A DNA stretch of 33,747 bases from Dethiothermospora halolimnae (GTDB taxonomy: Bacteria; Bacillota; Clostridia; Tissierellales; VENL01). The DNA is taken from contig NZ_JBAKFX010000044.1 in the NCBI RefSeq assembly GCF_037577855.1, forward strand, positions 1-33,747. Reading direction: 5' to 3'. The stretch's first letter is position 1. Each line of letters begins with the position of its first letter. Positions 24,028-31,925 of this stretch are shown one piece after another. The notes beneath the pieces were generated by a model. It had not been told where the DNA came from. It did not search any database and worked only from the letters and a program-made list of their open reading frames with translations. The position numbers and the translations under genes were made by a program.

Positions 24028-24693
24028 CTACAGTTTTATATTATTAACGTCCTTTAAAATTTTCTCAAGCTTTTCTGTTGATGCAATCCTTTCGTTACAT
24101 ATTTTACTATCTAAGCAGATATCAAAACCTATTGATCTATAGTTCCCGTTATCGGTTTTGCAGATAGGTGAAACAAAAGCTACTTCATTTCCTTCATCTA
24201 TGTGATTACAAAGTACACATCTACGGGAGTTGCTGGAAGCATGATTTATAATTCTACATTTCATACCTAAAAGATTGCCATTCATGTTGTAAGCCACAAA
24301 TAATTTTCTAGTGGATTTATCAACCCAACCCAAGTATACCTTTTTTTCACTTAATATATCTTGACTTGGTAATTTTAATTTTTTTTCCTTTTTAAACAGT
24401 CTTTTAATTTGTCCAGTTGTAATGTTTGGCATTCCATAGACATATTTATTTAACTGGTCTAAGTATTTATTAATCTGTATATCAATGTGTAAATGATCAT
24501 CTATTTCCCTTATATCAAGCAATCCTTTTTCTTCTTTAGATAGGTTTGTAAAAATATTGAATATTTCTTCTTTTATGTATGCTTTAGTAGCTTCAATAAT
24601 ATTAATATCTACGCAACTTTTGTAGGCATTCTTTAAATCATTTAAACGGTTTCTTATATAATTATACTCATGTTTTTTTATAAAAGCTTTCAT
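24028..24693 (-). CDS. FusB/FusC-family EF-G-binding protein
   Basis: The 221-residue protein has a helical N-terminal domain (about 1-95) and a C-terminal treble-clef zinc domain with Cys159-x2-Cys162, Cys178, Cys193 and Cys199 (RRCVLCN, VSPICKT, GFDICLDSKICN). This is the FusB layout. Staphylococcal FusB binds EF-G and frees ribosomes stalled by fusidic acid; many chromosomal homologues exist in Firmicutes with no proven resistance role, so I call the family and not the phenotype. A GTG at 24705 overlaps the AAGGAG ribosome site, so ATG 24693 is chosen. It is a single gene. Confidence 0.85.
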   Translation of the reverse strand: MKAFIKKHEYNYIRNRLNDLKNAYKSCVDINIIEATKAYIKEEIFNIFTNLSKEEKGLLDIREIDDHLHIDIQINKYLDQLNKYVYGMPNITTGQIKRLFKKEKKLKLPSQDILSEKKVYLGWVDKSTRKLFVAYNMNGNLLGMKCRIINHASSNSRRCVLCNHIDEGNEVAFVSPICKTDNGNYRSIGFDICLDSKICNERIASTEKLEKILKDVNNIKL

Positions 24694-24709
24694 AAAATCA
24701 AGCACTCCT

Positions 24710-25027
24710 TTTTTAACTTGTGTTACTATCTTTATTTATATAAATAATACCACAATAATAATAGTTTTATTTTGTCATCGGATATATACTAATATCTTAA
24801 CCAAAAGTAAAAATAACCATTTTAAATTAGAACGTAATGTATGTTAGGGAGCATTTAGCTTAAATATTGTACTGGGAATAAAAACTTTACATTATGTAGA
24901 TATACTAAGATTATAACATAGGCAAAATTAAGCATTCAATTACATAAATATTTCTGTATTGATTATGTCCATAGAGAGTTTCAGATACTTAGTTGAAAAC
25001 AATAAAATATAAAGTGATATATAAATA
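24710..25027. other. gap between FusB-type gene and nudC terminator
   Basis: About 320 AT-rich bases. The only structure noticed is ACGTAATGTA (24832-24841) facing TACATTATGT (24888-24897), a 10-bp inverted repeat with one G-T. No gene remnant is seen. It should contain the promoter of the minus-strand FusB-type gene. Confidence 0.4.
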
Positions 25028-25064
25028 GAAAAAGACTATAATGCAAATTACTGCAGAATAGTCT
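25028..25064 (-). terminator. rho-independent terminator of nudC
   Basis: On the minus strand, AGACTAT (from 25064) and ATAGTCT (to 25033) form a stem with an inner TGCA/TGCA pair, followed by five T residues. It lies 46 bases after the nudC stop. Confidence 0.75.
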
Positions 25065-25109
25065 CTTATGCTTTATCGTAAAATATTCAAAATATAAATA
25101 ACTAAATTA

Positions 25110-25919
25110 TTATTTGTTTTTTCTAACTTCCAATAATGAATCAATTATTTTCCTTGCAAAACTTAGATTATAATCTGGTATGTGGGGTAAATCATCCAAT
25201 GGAAACCAATCAGCTGCTTCTATTTCATTATTGTCAATTTCTATTTCCCCAGATGAATACTCAGCTATAAATCCAATCATAATTTTGTTAGGAAAAGGCC
25301 AGGGGTGACTACCGAAATATCTAATGTTCTTTATATTAATTCCAACTTCTTCCTTTACTTCTCTTCTAACACATGTCTCGACAAATTCTCCTGGATCAAG
25401 ATGTCCAGATATGAGACTATATAACTTAGGTGGAAAGTGGGGAGAACGGGCTAAAAGAATTTTATCATCCTTTAAAATGGCAACTATTATTGCTGGAGTT
25501 ATTCGCGGGTAAATGATATGTCCGCAATTTGAACATTTTATATTAGTTTCTTTAGGTTTTATTTGTATTTTATTTCCACAACAACTACAATATTTATTTT
25601 TATTTAGCCAATTTATAAAATGTAAAGCACGTAAAGTAAGGAGAAACATATTTTCATCAATTTCTCCATACATTTCGCCTATGTGTCTAAAAAATAAATC
25701 TTTAATAATCTTTTCAGTAAGAACATTTGCAGCATAGTAATCATCTTCATTTAATGTTCCTATGTAGATAATATTCGATACATTAATATCAAGTTTTTCA
25801 ACTTCACTAATTGATGGGAATCGGGAGCCACCTAGTATTTTTTTAGACAAAACTTTGTCTTTATTAAATAAGAGACAATATGAATTTTTGTTTAGAGCAT
25901 TAATAGAAATATCATTCAT
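25110..25919 (-). CDS. nudC: NAD(H) pyrophosphatase / RNA deNADding enzyme NudC
   Basis: The 269-residue enzyme splits NADH to NMNH and AMP and in other bacteria removes NAD caps from RNA. Visible marks are a four-cysteine zinc ribbon (Cys111, Cys114, Cys129, Cys132), a perfect Nudix box G172-x5-E178-x7-R186-E-V-K-E-E-V-G193, and after it the NudC-specific PWPFP segment (206-210), preceded by Ser-His where Ser-Gln is usual. Length and domain order are normal for NudC. ATG 25919 follows AAAGGAGGGAAG. It is monocistronic, with its own terminator. Confidence 0.95.
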   Translation of the reverse strand: MNDISINALNKNSYCLLFNKDKVLSKKILGGSRFPSISEVEKLDINVSNIIYIGTLNEDDYYAANVLTEKIIKDLFFRHIGEMYGEIDENMFLLTLRALHFINWLNKNKYCSCCGNKIQIKPKETNIKCSNCGHIIYPRITPAIIVAILKDDKILLARSPHFPPKLYSLISGHLDPGEFVETCVRREVKEEVGINIKNIRYFGSHPWPFPNKIMIGFIAEYSSGEIEIDNNEIEAADWFPLDDLPHIPDYNLSFARKIIDSLLEVRKNK

Positions 25920-26389
25920 TTTATCTTCCCTCCTTTAATCATTAAAGATTTTAATTATAAAATTATTTTTTATTTGCTATTGTTTAGCATCAAGTAATAA
26001 TGATTCTCCTAGGAGATTTTATGCCACAATAAGGAGTATATTTTTGATTTTATTATATTATTTTGTTATTTTAATTAATTGATAATAGTATATAAAAATT
26101 ATAACATATTTTTAAATAATTACTAATTAAATTTGCTTCTAAATACTCTGAGGGATTATTATGTGGTAAAAAATTTTATACTTCTACTTAGAAATAATTT
26201 CTTTTATAATATATAGTAATAGAACTATTGTATATAAGGTGAAATTAGGATAAAAAAGTTAAGTCTATTAAAGCTTCAGTGACAAGAGAAATATGAATTA
26301 AATAAATTTATTATAGATTAAAATCCTCAAAATAGTCAGGAAATTATTATGAAAAATAGTATAATTAATTATAGGAGGTGATAAATTGT
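25920..26389. other. 470-bp AT-rich gap between diverging genes
   Basis: Stops occur in all frames and no gene remnant is recognised. A 12-bp perfect palindrome TCTCCTAGGAGA lies at 26005-26016. Promoters for nudC (minus) and the AraC-type pseudogene (plus) must be here, but none is clear. Confidence 0.4.
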
Positions 26390-27100
26390 ATGCTCATGAA
26401 CTATTATAAAGAACTAAATACAATGGTCATTCTTATAGAAAATAATTTAAAAAATAAAATATCGTATACGGATTTGGCACAGGCTGTAGACTTTTCTATA
26501 CCTCATGTAAGGGAGATATTTAGAGTAAGATTTAAAAAGCCACTGGCAAGATACATTCTGGAGAGAAAGATATCTCATATTGCATATCAATTATCTCAAA
26601 GCAACAAGTCATTAGTTGTATTGGCATTAGACTATGGTTTTGAAACATATGAGGTTTTTATACGTGCATTTAAGCATATAACTGGAATGACTCTAAGTAA
26701 GTTCCGTAAAGGTTTTGGTTCTGTAAGTATTGGATATATGTCATAGGGAGTATATGGATCTCTTATATATTATAAGAATAAGGAGGATAATGAAAAAATA
26801 GCTAATGTAAAAAACATATTTAGTGATTGTGTGATTTCTGATGTTCCTGCCGTTGATTTTGGCTATGGGGTGAGGTCTACTTTTCTAGCTTGTGGACGAG
26901 AATATAATGTAATTAAGAAAGAAGATAATACTACAAAAGAGGATTTTATTAAATTTATTATTAAGGAAATCCAAGAGGGAAGACCTTGTATAGCTTTAGG
27001 AATTGTAGGTCCACCAGAAGCATGCGTTGTTACAGTATATCGTGAGAATGGTAAAAAATTACTAAGGTTCATTGTAAATAGGCTGTACTTAATTATATAG
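26390..27100 (+). pseudogene. AraC-type HTH protein with peptidase-C39/BtrH-like tail, broken by amber codon
   Basis: The first 118 codons (ATG 26390 after AGGAGG) encode a complete AraC double HTH, with ALDYGFETYEVFIRAFKHITGMTLSKFRKG. A TAG at 26744-26746 ends it. The same frame then continues open to TAG 27098: IYYKNKEDNEK, then FGYGVRSTFLACGREYNVI and GRPCIALGIVGPPEACVVTVY, which resembles the C39-like/BtrH N-terminal domain found after AraC HTH modules in Clostridia and Paenibacillus. The expected opening (with the catalytic-type Cys) and end of that domain are missing, so the gene seems to have lost internal and terminal sequence besides gaining the stop. The 118-residue HTH part could still be made as a DNA-binding protein. 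Confidence 0.65.
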
Positions 27101-27101
27101 G

Positions 27102-27148
27102 AAAAAATCTGTGGTGGGCCTATTTTAAAGGGTAGCACAGATTTTTTT
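27102..27148 (+). terminator. rho-independent terminator
   Basis: AAAAAATCTGTG (27102-27113) pairs exactly with CACAGATTTTTT (27136-27147) around a 22-base loop, immediately after the AraC-type pseudogene. Confidence 0.85.
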
Positions 27149-27301
27149 ATATCACTATTATCTGATTTTAACGAAAAAGAGGTGATTTTTTAGTCGTATA
27201 CATTATAATGGGATTAATGTTATAATTAGCATGTGGACAAACTTGATGGGAAATTTATAAGTGCCATTAAATCAACAATAGTTAATAAAGGAGACCAATA
27301 T

Positions 27302-28165
27302 ATGAAAATATCACATGAATGTATCCATTGTCTTGCTAGACAAGCAGTAGAAATAGCTGAAGAAGCTACAGAAAATATAACAATGCAACAGGAAATAATA
27401 AAAAAATCTTTAAAGGAACTAGGAGAAATGGATTTTAATGAAACGGCACCTGAAATAGCTTTTAGGATGCATCAGCATGCTAAGAATATTACTGGTATTA
27501 ATGATCTGTATATAAGATTGAAGGAACAGTATAATGAAATTGCCAAGGAGATTTATGAAAAAATTATTGAAGAAAAATGGCTAGATAGGGCAGAAGATAG
27601 ATTTGATATGGCTTGTAGACTAGCTATTGCAGGAAATATTATAGATTTTTCAGTGGGATTAAGTCTAGAACATAAAGATATTGTTAAGTCAGTTGAAGAT
27701 AGTATTAAACAGGATATTTTTGGTGCTGGAACAGTTGCTTTAAGGGATGCCGTGAAAGAGGCAAAGAATATTATGTATATCGCTGACAATTCTGGTGAAA
27801 TTATATTTGATAAATTTTTATTAGAAAATCTTCCCTTAGATAAAGTTACCTATGTGGTAAAGGGAGGGCCCATAGTTAATGATGCAACCATGGATGATGC
27901 AATAGGTACCGGTGTTGTAGATCTAGTCAAGGTTATTGACAATGGTCATTGTGCTCAGGGAACCATACTAGAGGACTGTTCAAGTAGATTTAACGACGAA
28001 TTTGATAAAGCAGACCTTATTATAAGTAAAGGACAAGCTAATTTTGAAACGTTAAGTGATATTAAAGATAAGACTATATTCTATCTATTGAGGGCAAAAT
28101 GCAGTTCAGTAGCTTCCGCTATCGGTTGTGAAAGAATGGATTATGTTCTTACAAATATTATATGA
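27302..28165 (+). CDS. DUF89 damage-control phosphatase, ARMT1-like
   Basis: This 287-residue protein fits the prokaryotic subgroup of DUF89, metal-dependent phosphatases that remove harmful phosphometabolites. It has the N-terminal Cys7-x2-Cys10 (ECIHCLARQA) of this subgroup, the metal-binding D162-N-S-G-E166 in YIADNSGEIIFD, VKGGPIVNDATMDDA and the late ISKGQANFETL motif, all in normal order. The real substrate in bacteria is unknown. The frame is open to 27233, but AAAGGAG before ATG 27302 and the family start set the N-terminus. It appears monocistronic, with a GC-rich hairpin after it. Confidence 0.9.
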   Translation: MKISHECIHCLARQAVEIAEEATENITMQQEIIKKSLKELGEMDFNETAPEIAFRMHQHAKNITGINDLYIRLKEQYNEIAKEIYEKIIEEKWLDRAEDRFDMACRLAIAGNIIDFSVGLSLEHKDIVKSVEDSIKQDIFGAGTVALRDAVKEAKNIMYIADNSGEIIFDKFLLENLPLDKVTYVVKGGPIVNDATMDDAIGTGVVDLVKVIDNGHCAQGTILEDCSSRFNDEFDKADLIISKGQANFETLSDIKDKTIFYLLRAKCSSVASAIGCERMDYVLTNII

Positions 28166-28228
28166 ATCTAAAGATTATAAAGTAAAAAGCTGGATTGTTT
28201 ATGAAAATTAATATAACTGATATATGTA

Positions 28229-28258
28229 GGCACTGAGCATGCTCAGTCCGGCCTTTTT
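28229..28258 (+). terminator. probable terminator
   Basis: ACTGAG-CATG-CTCAGT (28232-28247) with outer GGC/GCC and then TTTTT (28254-28258). The CCG at 28248-28250 is unpaired in the stem, so strength is uncertain. Confidence 0.6.
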
Positions 28259-28325
28259 ATTATATAACTTTAGACGTTCATATATCTTTTACTATATAAT
28301 AATACAAATTATGGAAGTGATAGAT

Positions 28326-29384
28326 TTGGAACTAAGGGAAAAAGTAAAAAACTTACCACAAAGCCCAGGAATATATATCATGAAGGATAAGTACAATAAT
28401 ATTATTTATATAGGTAAATCAAAAAACTTAAAAAAAAGGGTTTCACAATATTTTCAAAAATCTAAAAATCACTCTAGGAAAATAGTAGAGATGATTCAAT
28501 TTATAGAAAACATAGATCATACTATAACTGATACAGAACTTGAAGCTTTGCTACTGGAATCCAAGCTCATTAAAAAGTATAATCCAAAATATAATAGGCT
28601 TTTAAAAAATTATCAAAGGTATCCATATATTAAAGTTACTACAGAGGAAGAAGTTCCTAGGCTACTGATAGTTACAGAAAAAAACGATGATAATGCATCT
28701 TATTTTGGACCTTTTACTAATTTTAATCGTGTAAATAGAGCAGTGGATAGTATTAAGGATTATTTTAAAATAAGAAGATGTTCTATTAATAACTTTAATT
28801 CTTTGAAGACCTCATGTCTACATTATGATTTAAATACTTGTAGTGGTCCTTGTAAAGGTGAAGAAAATATTAATAAATATAGAGACAACATAAAAAGACT
28901 AATATCATTTTTAAATAATGAAGATATGTCTATAATTGAAGAGGTTAAGTCGAAGATGATTAAAGCATCAAAAAATATGGAATATAATAGGGCGGTTAAA
29001 CTAAGGGATGATTTAAATGATTTAAAGTATGTGACTAGAAATTTTCAAATTATTAAAAATAGCAATAAAAATCAAAACATAATATTATTTGAAAAAATTT
29101 CTTCAGAAGAAGTAAAAGTATTTTATATTTCATCTAATAGGTTATTATACAAGGAGACAATTAAAGTTATACCAATAAATAAGAGTGTAGAGAGAATTAG
29201 AAAATCTATGGGGGAAGTTTTTAAAGAAGAAGATAATGAGATTATAGATAAGCTAAAGATTGATGAATTACATATCATATCCTATTACTTAAAAAGACAA
29301 GATATAACATATCTAGAAGTTTGTGAGCCAGTATTAAAATTTAGTACTAAAATTAAAGATAAATTACTTGAGACTATAGAATAA
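28326..29384 (+). CDS. UvrC-like GIY-YIG nuclease lacking the C-terminal endonuclease half
   Basis: The 352-residue protein matches the first half of UvrC. It has the GIY-YIG domain (PGIYIM, then IIYIGKSKNLKKRVSQYF, and the metal-binding Glu in ALLLESKLIKKYNPKYN), the four iron-sulfur cysteines at C152, C164, C172 and C176 with the same 11-7-3 spacing as E. coli UvrC, and a UVR segment (MEYNRAVKLRDDLNDL) for UvrB contact. UvrC is about 600 residues; here the RNase H-like nuclease and HhH parts are missing and the stop is clean, so it resembles Cho, which makes only the 3' incision. TTG 28326 with GGAAGTGA before it gives the normal UvrC start; earlier in-frame ATGs lie in or near the terminator. 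It is first in an operon with a Nudix gene. Confidence 0.85.
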   Translation: MELREKVKNLPQSPGIYIMKDKYNNIIYIGKSKNLKKRVSQYFQKSKNHSRKIVEMIQFIENIDHTITDTELEALLLESKLIKKYNPKYNRLLKNYQRYPYIKVTTEEEVPRLLIVTEKNDDNASYFGPFTNFNRVNRAVDSIKDYFKIRRCSINNFNSLKTSCLHYDLNTCSGPCKGEENINKYRDNIKRLISFLNNEDMSIIEEVKSKMIKASKNMEYNRAVKLRDDLNDLKYVTRNFQIIKNSNKNQNIILFEKISSEEVKVFYISSNRLLYKETIKVIPINKSVERIRKSMGEVFKEEDNEIIDKLKIDELHIISYYLKRQDITYLEVCEPVLKFSTKIKDKLLETIE

Positions 29385-29423
29385 ATAGATATCGTGCAAC
29401 ACAAAAAAAGGGGAGTATATAGA

Positions 29424-29858
29424 GTGAACAAATATATAGTAAATGTTGAGGCTGCTATTTATAAGGGAGATAAGTGGCTAATAATTCAAAGAAGTGCTAA
29501 AGAAGATCATGCACCAGGGTTACTATCTCTAGTGGGGGGGAAAGTTGAAACTAAGGAGGCCGCTTCAGAGGTATTAGAAGAAAATTTGATACGAGAAATA
29601 AGGGAAGAGGTTGATATTGAGGTCTCAAAAAAATTAACTTATGTTGAAAGTAAATCATTTATATCCGATACTAATGATAAAGTGGTTGATATTGTTTTTT
29701 TATGTATCTATAAGTCGGGGGTTCCTAGATGTGTTTCAGAAGATGAAGTAAGTAAAATATTATGGATGACCTGTGACGAGATTCAAGAAAATAATAAAGC
29801 TCCTATTTGGCTAAAGGAAAGTATATTGAAAGCTGATAAAAAAAGGAGGGAAATATGA
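29424..29858 (+). CDS. Nudix hydrolase
   Basis: The 144-residue single-domain Nudix protein has a box starting GGKVE and ending REIREEVDI, with about four extra residues between the two halves compared with the standard 23-residue box. The catalytic glutamates of REIREE are intact. Members hydrolyse nucleoside diphosphates linked to another group, including damaged nucleotides. GTG 29424 follows GGGGAG at 8 bases; an upstream in-frame GTG at 29394 has no such site. It starts 39 bases after the UvrC-like gene and overlaps the next gene by 4 bases, so a link with DNA repair or nucleotide cleaning is plausible but inferred. Confidence 0.85.
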   Translation: MNKYIVNVEAAIYKGDKWLIIQRSAKEDHAPGLLSLVGGKVETKEAASEVLEENLIREIREEVDIEVSKKLTYVESKSFISDTNDKVVDIVFLCIYKSGVPRCVSEDEVSKILWMTCDEIQENNKAPIWLKESILKADKKRREI

Positions 29859-30544
29859 GAGATATAAAAAAAGGTTATAAAATAATAAGATTTACACCTG
29901 ATGCTACAAAATATGAAGCAAAATCAATTAGTGACTTTGATTATGCAGTGGATTATAATGAAGTGGACATACCTATGGGAAAATCTCGGATCGGTGGTCC
30001 TGTGGTAGATTTACCAAAGAATGTTGAGTATCCAACAGAACTATATTTTGTAGCCCAAATAAATCTAAATGAGTTTAAAGATTACTTTATTAATGATTAT
30101 CTACCCAATAAGGGTTTTTTATATTTTTTCTGTGATGACTATATGGAAAATGGAAGAGTAATATATAGTGAATCAACTGTTGCTGAATTAAAGAGAGTAG
30201 TAAAGGAACATGATAATCAATTTTTTCAAGGATGTTTAGTTAAGGATATTTATATTGAAAGGGAAAATATAAATGAAAGATATGATGAGGAGTGGGCAAA
30301 AGAAGGTGAAAAGGTAGGATGGAATCCTTTCATAGGATTTGAAAAATCAAAATTATTTGGATTGTATAATAACTGTCAATATGAAGAAGAGGAAATAAAA
30401 GAGGAATTATCTAGTACAAAAATATTGTTGCTTCAAATAGGGGAAGACTTTACTGAAGAAGGCATATTAAGTGTAAGAATTGAAGAAAAGGATTTACTAA
30501 ATAGAAAGTTTCAAAACTGTATTTTTGAATGGAGTCAGTCCTAA
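29855..30544 (+). CDS. DUF1963 (YwqG-like) family protein
   Basis: The 229-residue protein carries the DUF1963 pattern: GGPVVDLPKNVEYP, then ELYFVAQINLNEF, then LPNKGFLYFF, and near the end KILLLQIGED, matching the repeated L-x-Q-[IL] strand of this family. B. subtilis YwqG has this fold; the function is unknown and members are often near polymorphic toxin or immunity genes. ATG 29855 overlaps the Nudix stop in ATGA and has GGAGGG before it, so translation is coupled. It is third in the operon begun by the UvrC-like gene. Confidence 0.8.
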   Translation: MRDIKKGYKIIRFTPDATKYEAKSISDFDYAVDYNEVDIPMGKSRIGGPVVDLPKNVEYPTELYFVAQINLNEFKDYFINDYLPNKGFLYFFCDDYMENGRVIYSESTVAELKRVVKEHDNQFFQGCLVKDIYIERENINERYDEEWAKEGEKVGWNPFIGFEKSKLFGLYNNCQYEEEEIKEELSSTKILLLQIGEDFTEEGILSVRIEEKDLLNRKFQNCIFEWSQS

Positions 30545-30558
30545 AGGGGGGATTTTTT

Positions 30559-31605
30559 ATGTTTAAAGAAGATTTTAGTAAATCTATAGAATACCTTAAT
30601 AAAAATGCCTGTGATGCCATTTTATTAAGGTTAAATAGAGATATATTAGAGACATCACAAGATTTCAGTACATATAAAGAAAATATAATCAAAGATAAAA
30701 AAGTTCAGACTGCTTTAAGTTGGCAGAAAAAAGATGGATACTTTGGAGACTATTTTCATGGTGGTTGGATACCTGAAAATAAAAAGATTAAAAGTTCTAA
30801 AGCTATGGAAGCAGCTCTAATATTATTACATGAGATGGGTTTTGAGGCAAAGGATGATTTCATTAGTAAAGCTTTAAAGTCACTACTCAAAAAGGATTTC
30901 AATAAGTCTTGGACATCGTGGGATATTTATTCACCTGAACAGGGGTTATATGGTGATGACTATGAGAGAGCCCTTTTATTTGCTTATTTTGGTATTGAAG
31001 ATAAGGATTTTATTAAAAAAGAAATAGATAGAGCGATTAATAGTATGAAGATATTAGCTGGATTAAATGATTTAAAAGAGGCTTATTATGTTAAAAATAA
31101 TCAAACATTTTATGTAAAGGGAAAAGCATTACCGGATTTATATCAATTAAAATTATTAGCTTATACAAAAAAATGGAGGAGTCATGAAAACTTAGAGATA
31201 ATAAAGTCAGCGGTTGATAAACTAATAAGTTTTAGCCCATTACCTGATATATACATAATGTATAAAGGACAAAAGATAGCACCAGCGAAGCTATCAAGGC
31301 TTGATTTTAATAAGGATACTAATGATTATGATGATATAGATTGGTACCAATTTTTCAGTATGTATGAGCTTTTAGGAAGATTAGATTTGTTAAAATGTAA
31401 TGAAGTATTAAAAAATAATACGGAAAAACTCATAAACTATTTAGAAGAAAACGATGGATTGTTTTTAAAACCTGTTAAACATAAGTGTTTTAAAGTATGG
31501 GGATGTTATAGTGGATTAATGCTTAGTAATAATTGGAGCAAGAAAAATAGGATATGTGATTTAACCTATAGAAGTTTAGCAATAATTAAATATTTATATG
31601 AATAA
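30559..31605 (+). CDS. alpha/alpha-barrel protein, prenyltransferase/terpene-cyclase-like
   Basis: The 348-residue soluble protein is all-helical and has a QW-like segment WQKKDGYFGDYFHGGW (about 54-69), then pairs of helices as in the alpha/alpha toroid of squalene cyclases and prenyltransferase beta subunits. No DxDD-type cyclase motif is clear, so an enzyme role is uncertain. AAGGGGGGAT before ATG 30559 marks the start; the frame is open ten codons upstream inside the DUF1963 gene. It lies 14 bases after that gene and ends the operon at the terminator at 31638. It has a similar motif to the broken gene at 3302-4052. Confidence 0.65.
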   Translation: MFKEDFSKSIEYLNKNACDAILLRLNRDILETSQDFSTYKENIIKDKKVQTALSWQKKDGYFGDYFHGGWIPENKKIKSSKAMEAALILLHEMGFEAKDDFISKALKSLLKKDFNKSWTSWDIYSPEQGLYGDDYERALLFAYFGIEDKDFIKKEIDRAINSMKILAGLNDLKEAYYVKNNQTFYVKGKALPDLYQLKLLAYTKKWRSHENLEIIKSAVDKLISFSPLPDIYIMYKGQKIAPAKLSRLDFNKDTNDYDDIDWYQFFSMYELLGRLDLLKCNEVLKNNTEKLINYLEENDGLFLKPVKHKCFKVWGCYSGLMLSNNWSKKNRICDLTYRSLAIIKYLYE

Positions 31606-31637
31606 AAATTGATTATAAAATAATAATTAAGTTAAAG

Positions 31638-31672
31638 ATATCCCCTAAATATTTTAATAGGGGGTATTTTTT
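31638..31672 (+). terminator. rho-independent terminator
   Basis: ATATCCCCTA (31638-31647) and TAGGGGGTAT (31658-31667) pair over 10 bp with one G-T, followed by TTTTT. It closes the UvrC-like/Nudix/DUF1963/barrel operon. Confidence 0.85.
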
Positions 31673-31780
31673 GTTATTTAAAACTACACAGGTCCTCTAG
31701 TTAGATTTAAATAGATATAAAATTACATATTTATATAAAAAAGAGGAATTTTATAACAAATATATAATTTAGTATATTAG

Positions 31781-31924
31781 GGGGATAAGCATTTATACGT
31801 AAGTTTATTACCATCTAGGGTATATGGAAAACAAATTTTATTTTTAGATACTGCTTTAGTATTATTCAATTTAGGTTTGTTTATAACGTTTATAGTATTC
31901 GATATAAAGGGGAGAGAAGTATAG
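31781..31924 (+). pseudogene. membrane-protein tail fragment upstream of the peptidase gene
   Basis: The frame is open for 47 codons from the stop at 31778 to TAG 31922 and encodes SLLPSRVYGKQILFLDTALV then a strongly hydrophobic helix ending FIVFDIKGREV. It has no ATG, GTG or TTG start near its beginning. It looks like the C-terminal end of an ABC-2-type permease or similar, and stops one base before the peptidase ATG. M1-like peptidases are often linked to such permeases, so the pair may have been a full operon earlier. Confidence 0.35.
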
Positions 31925-31925
31925 T

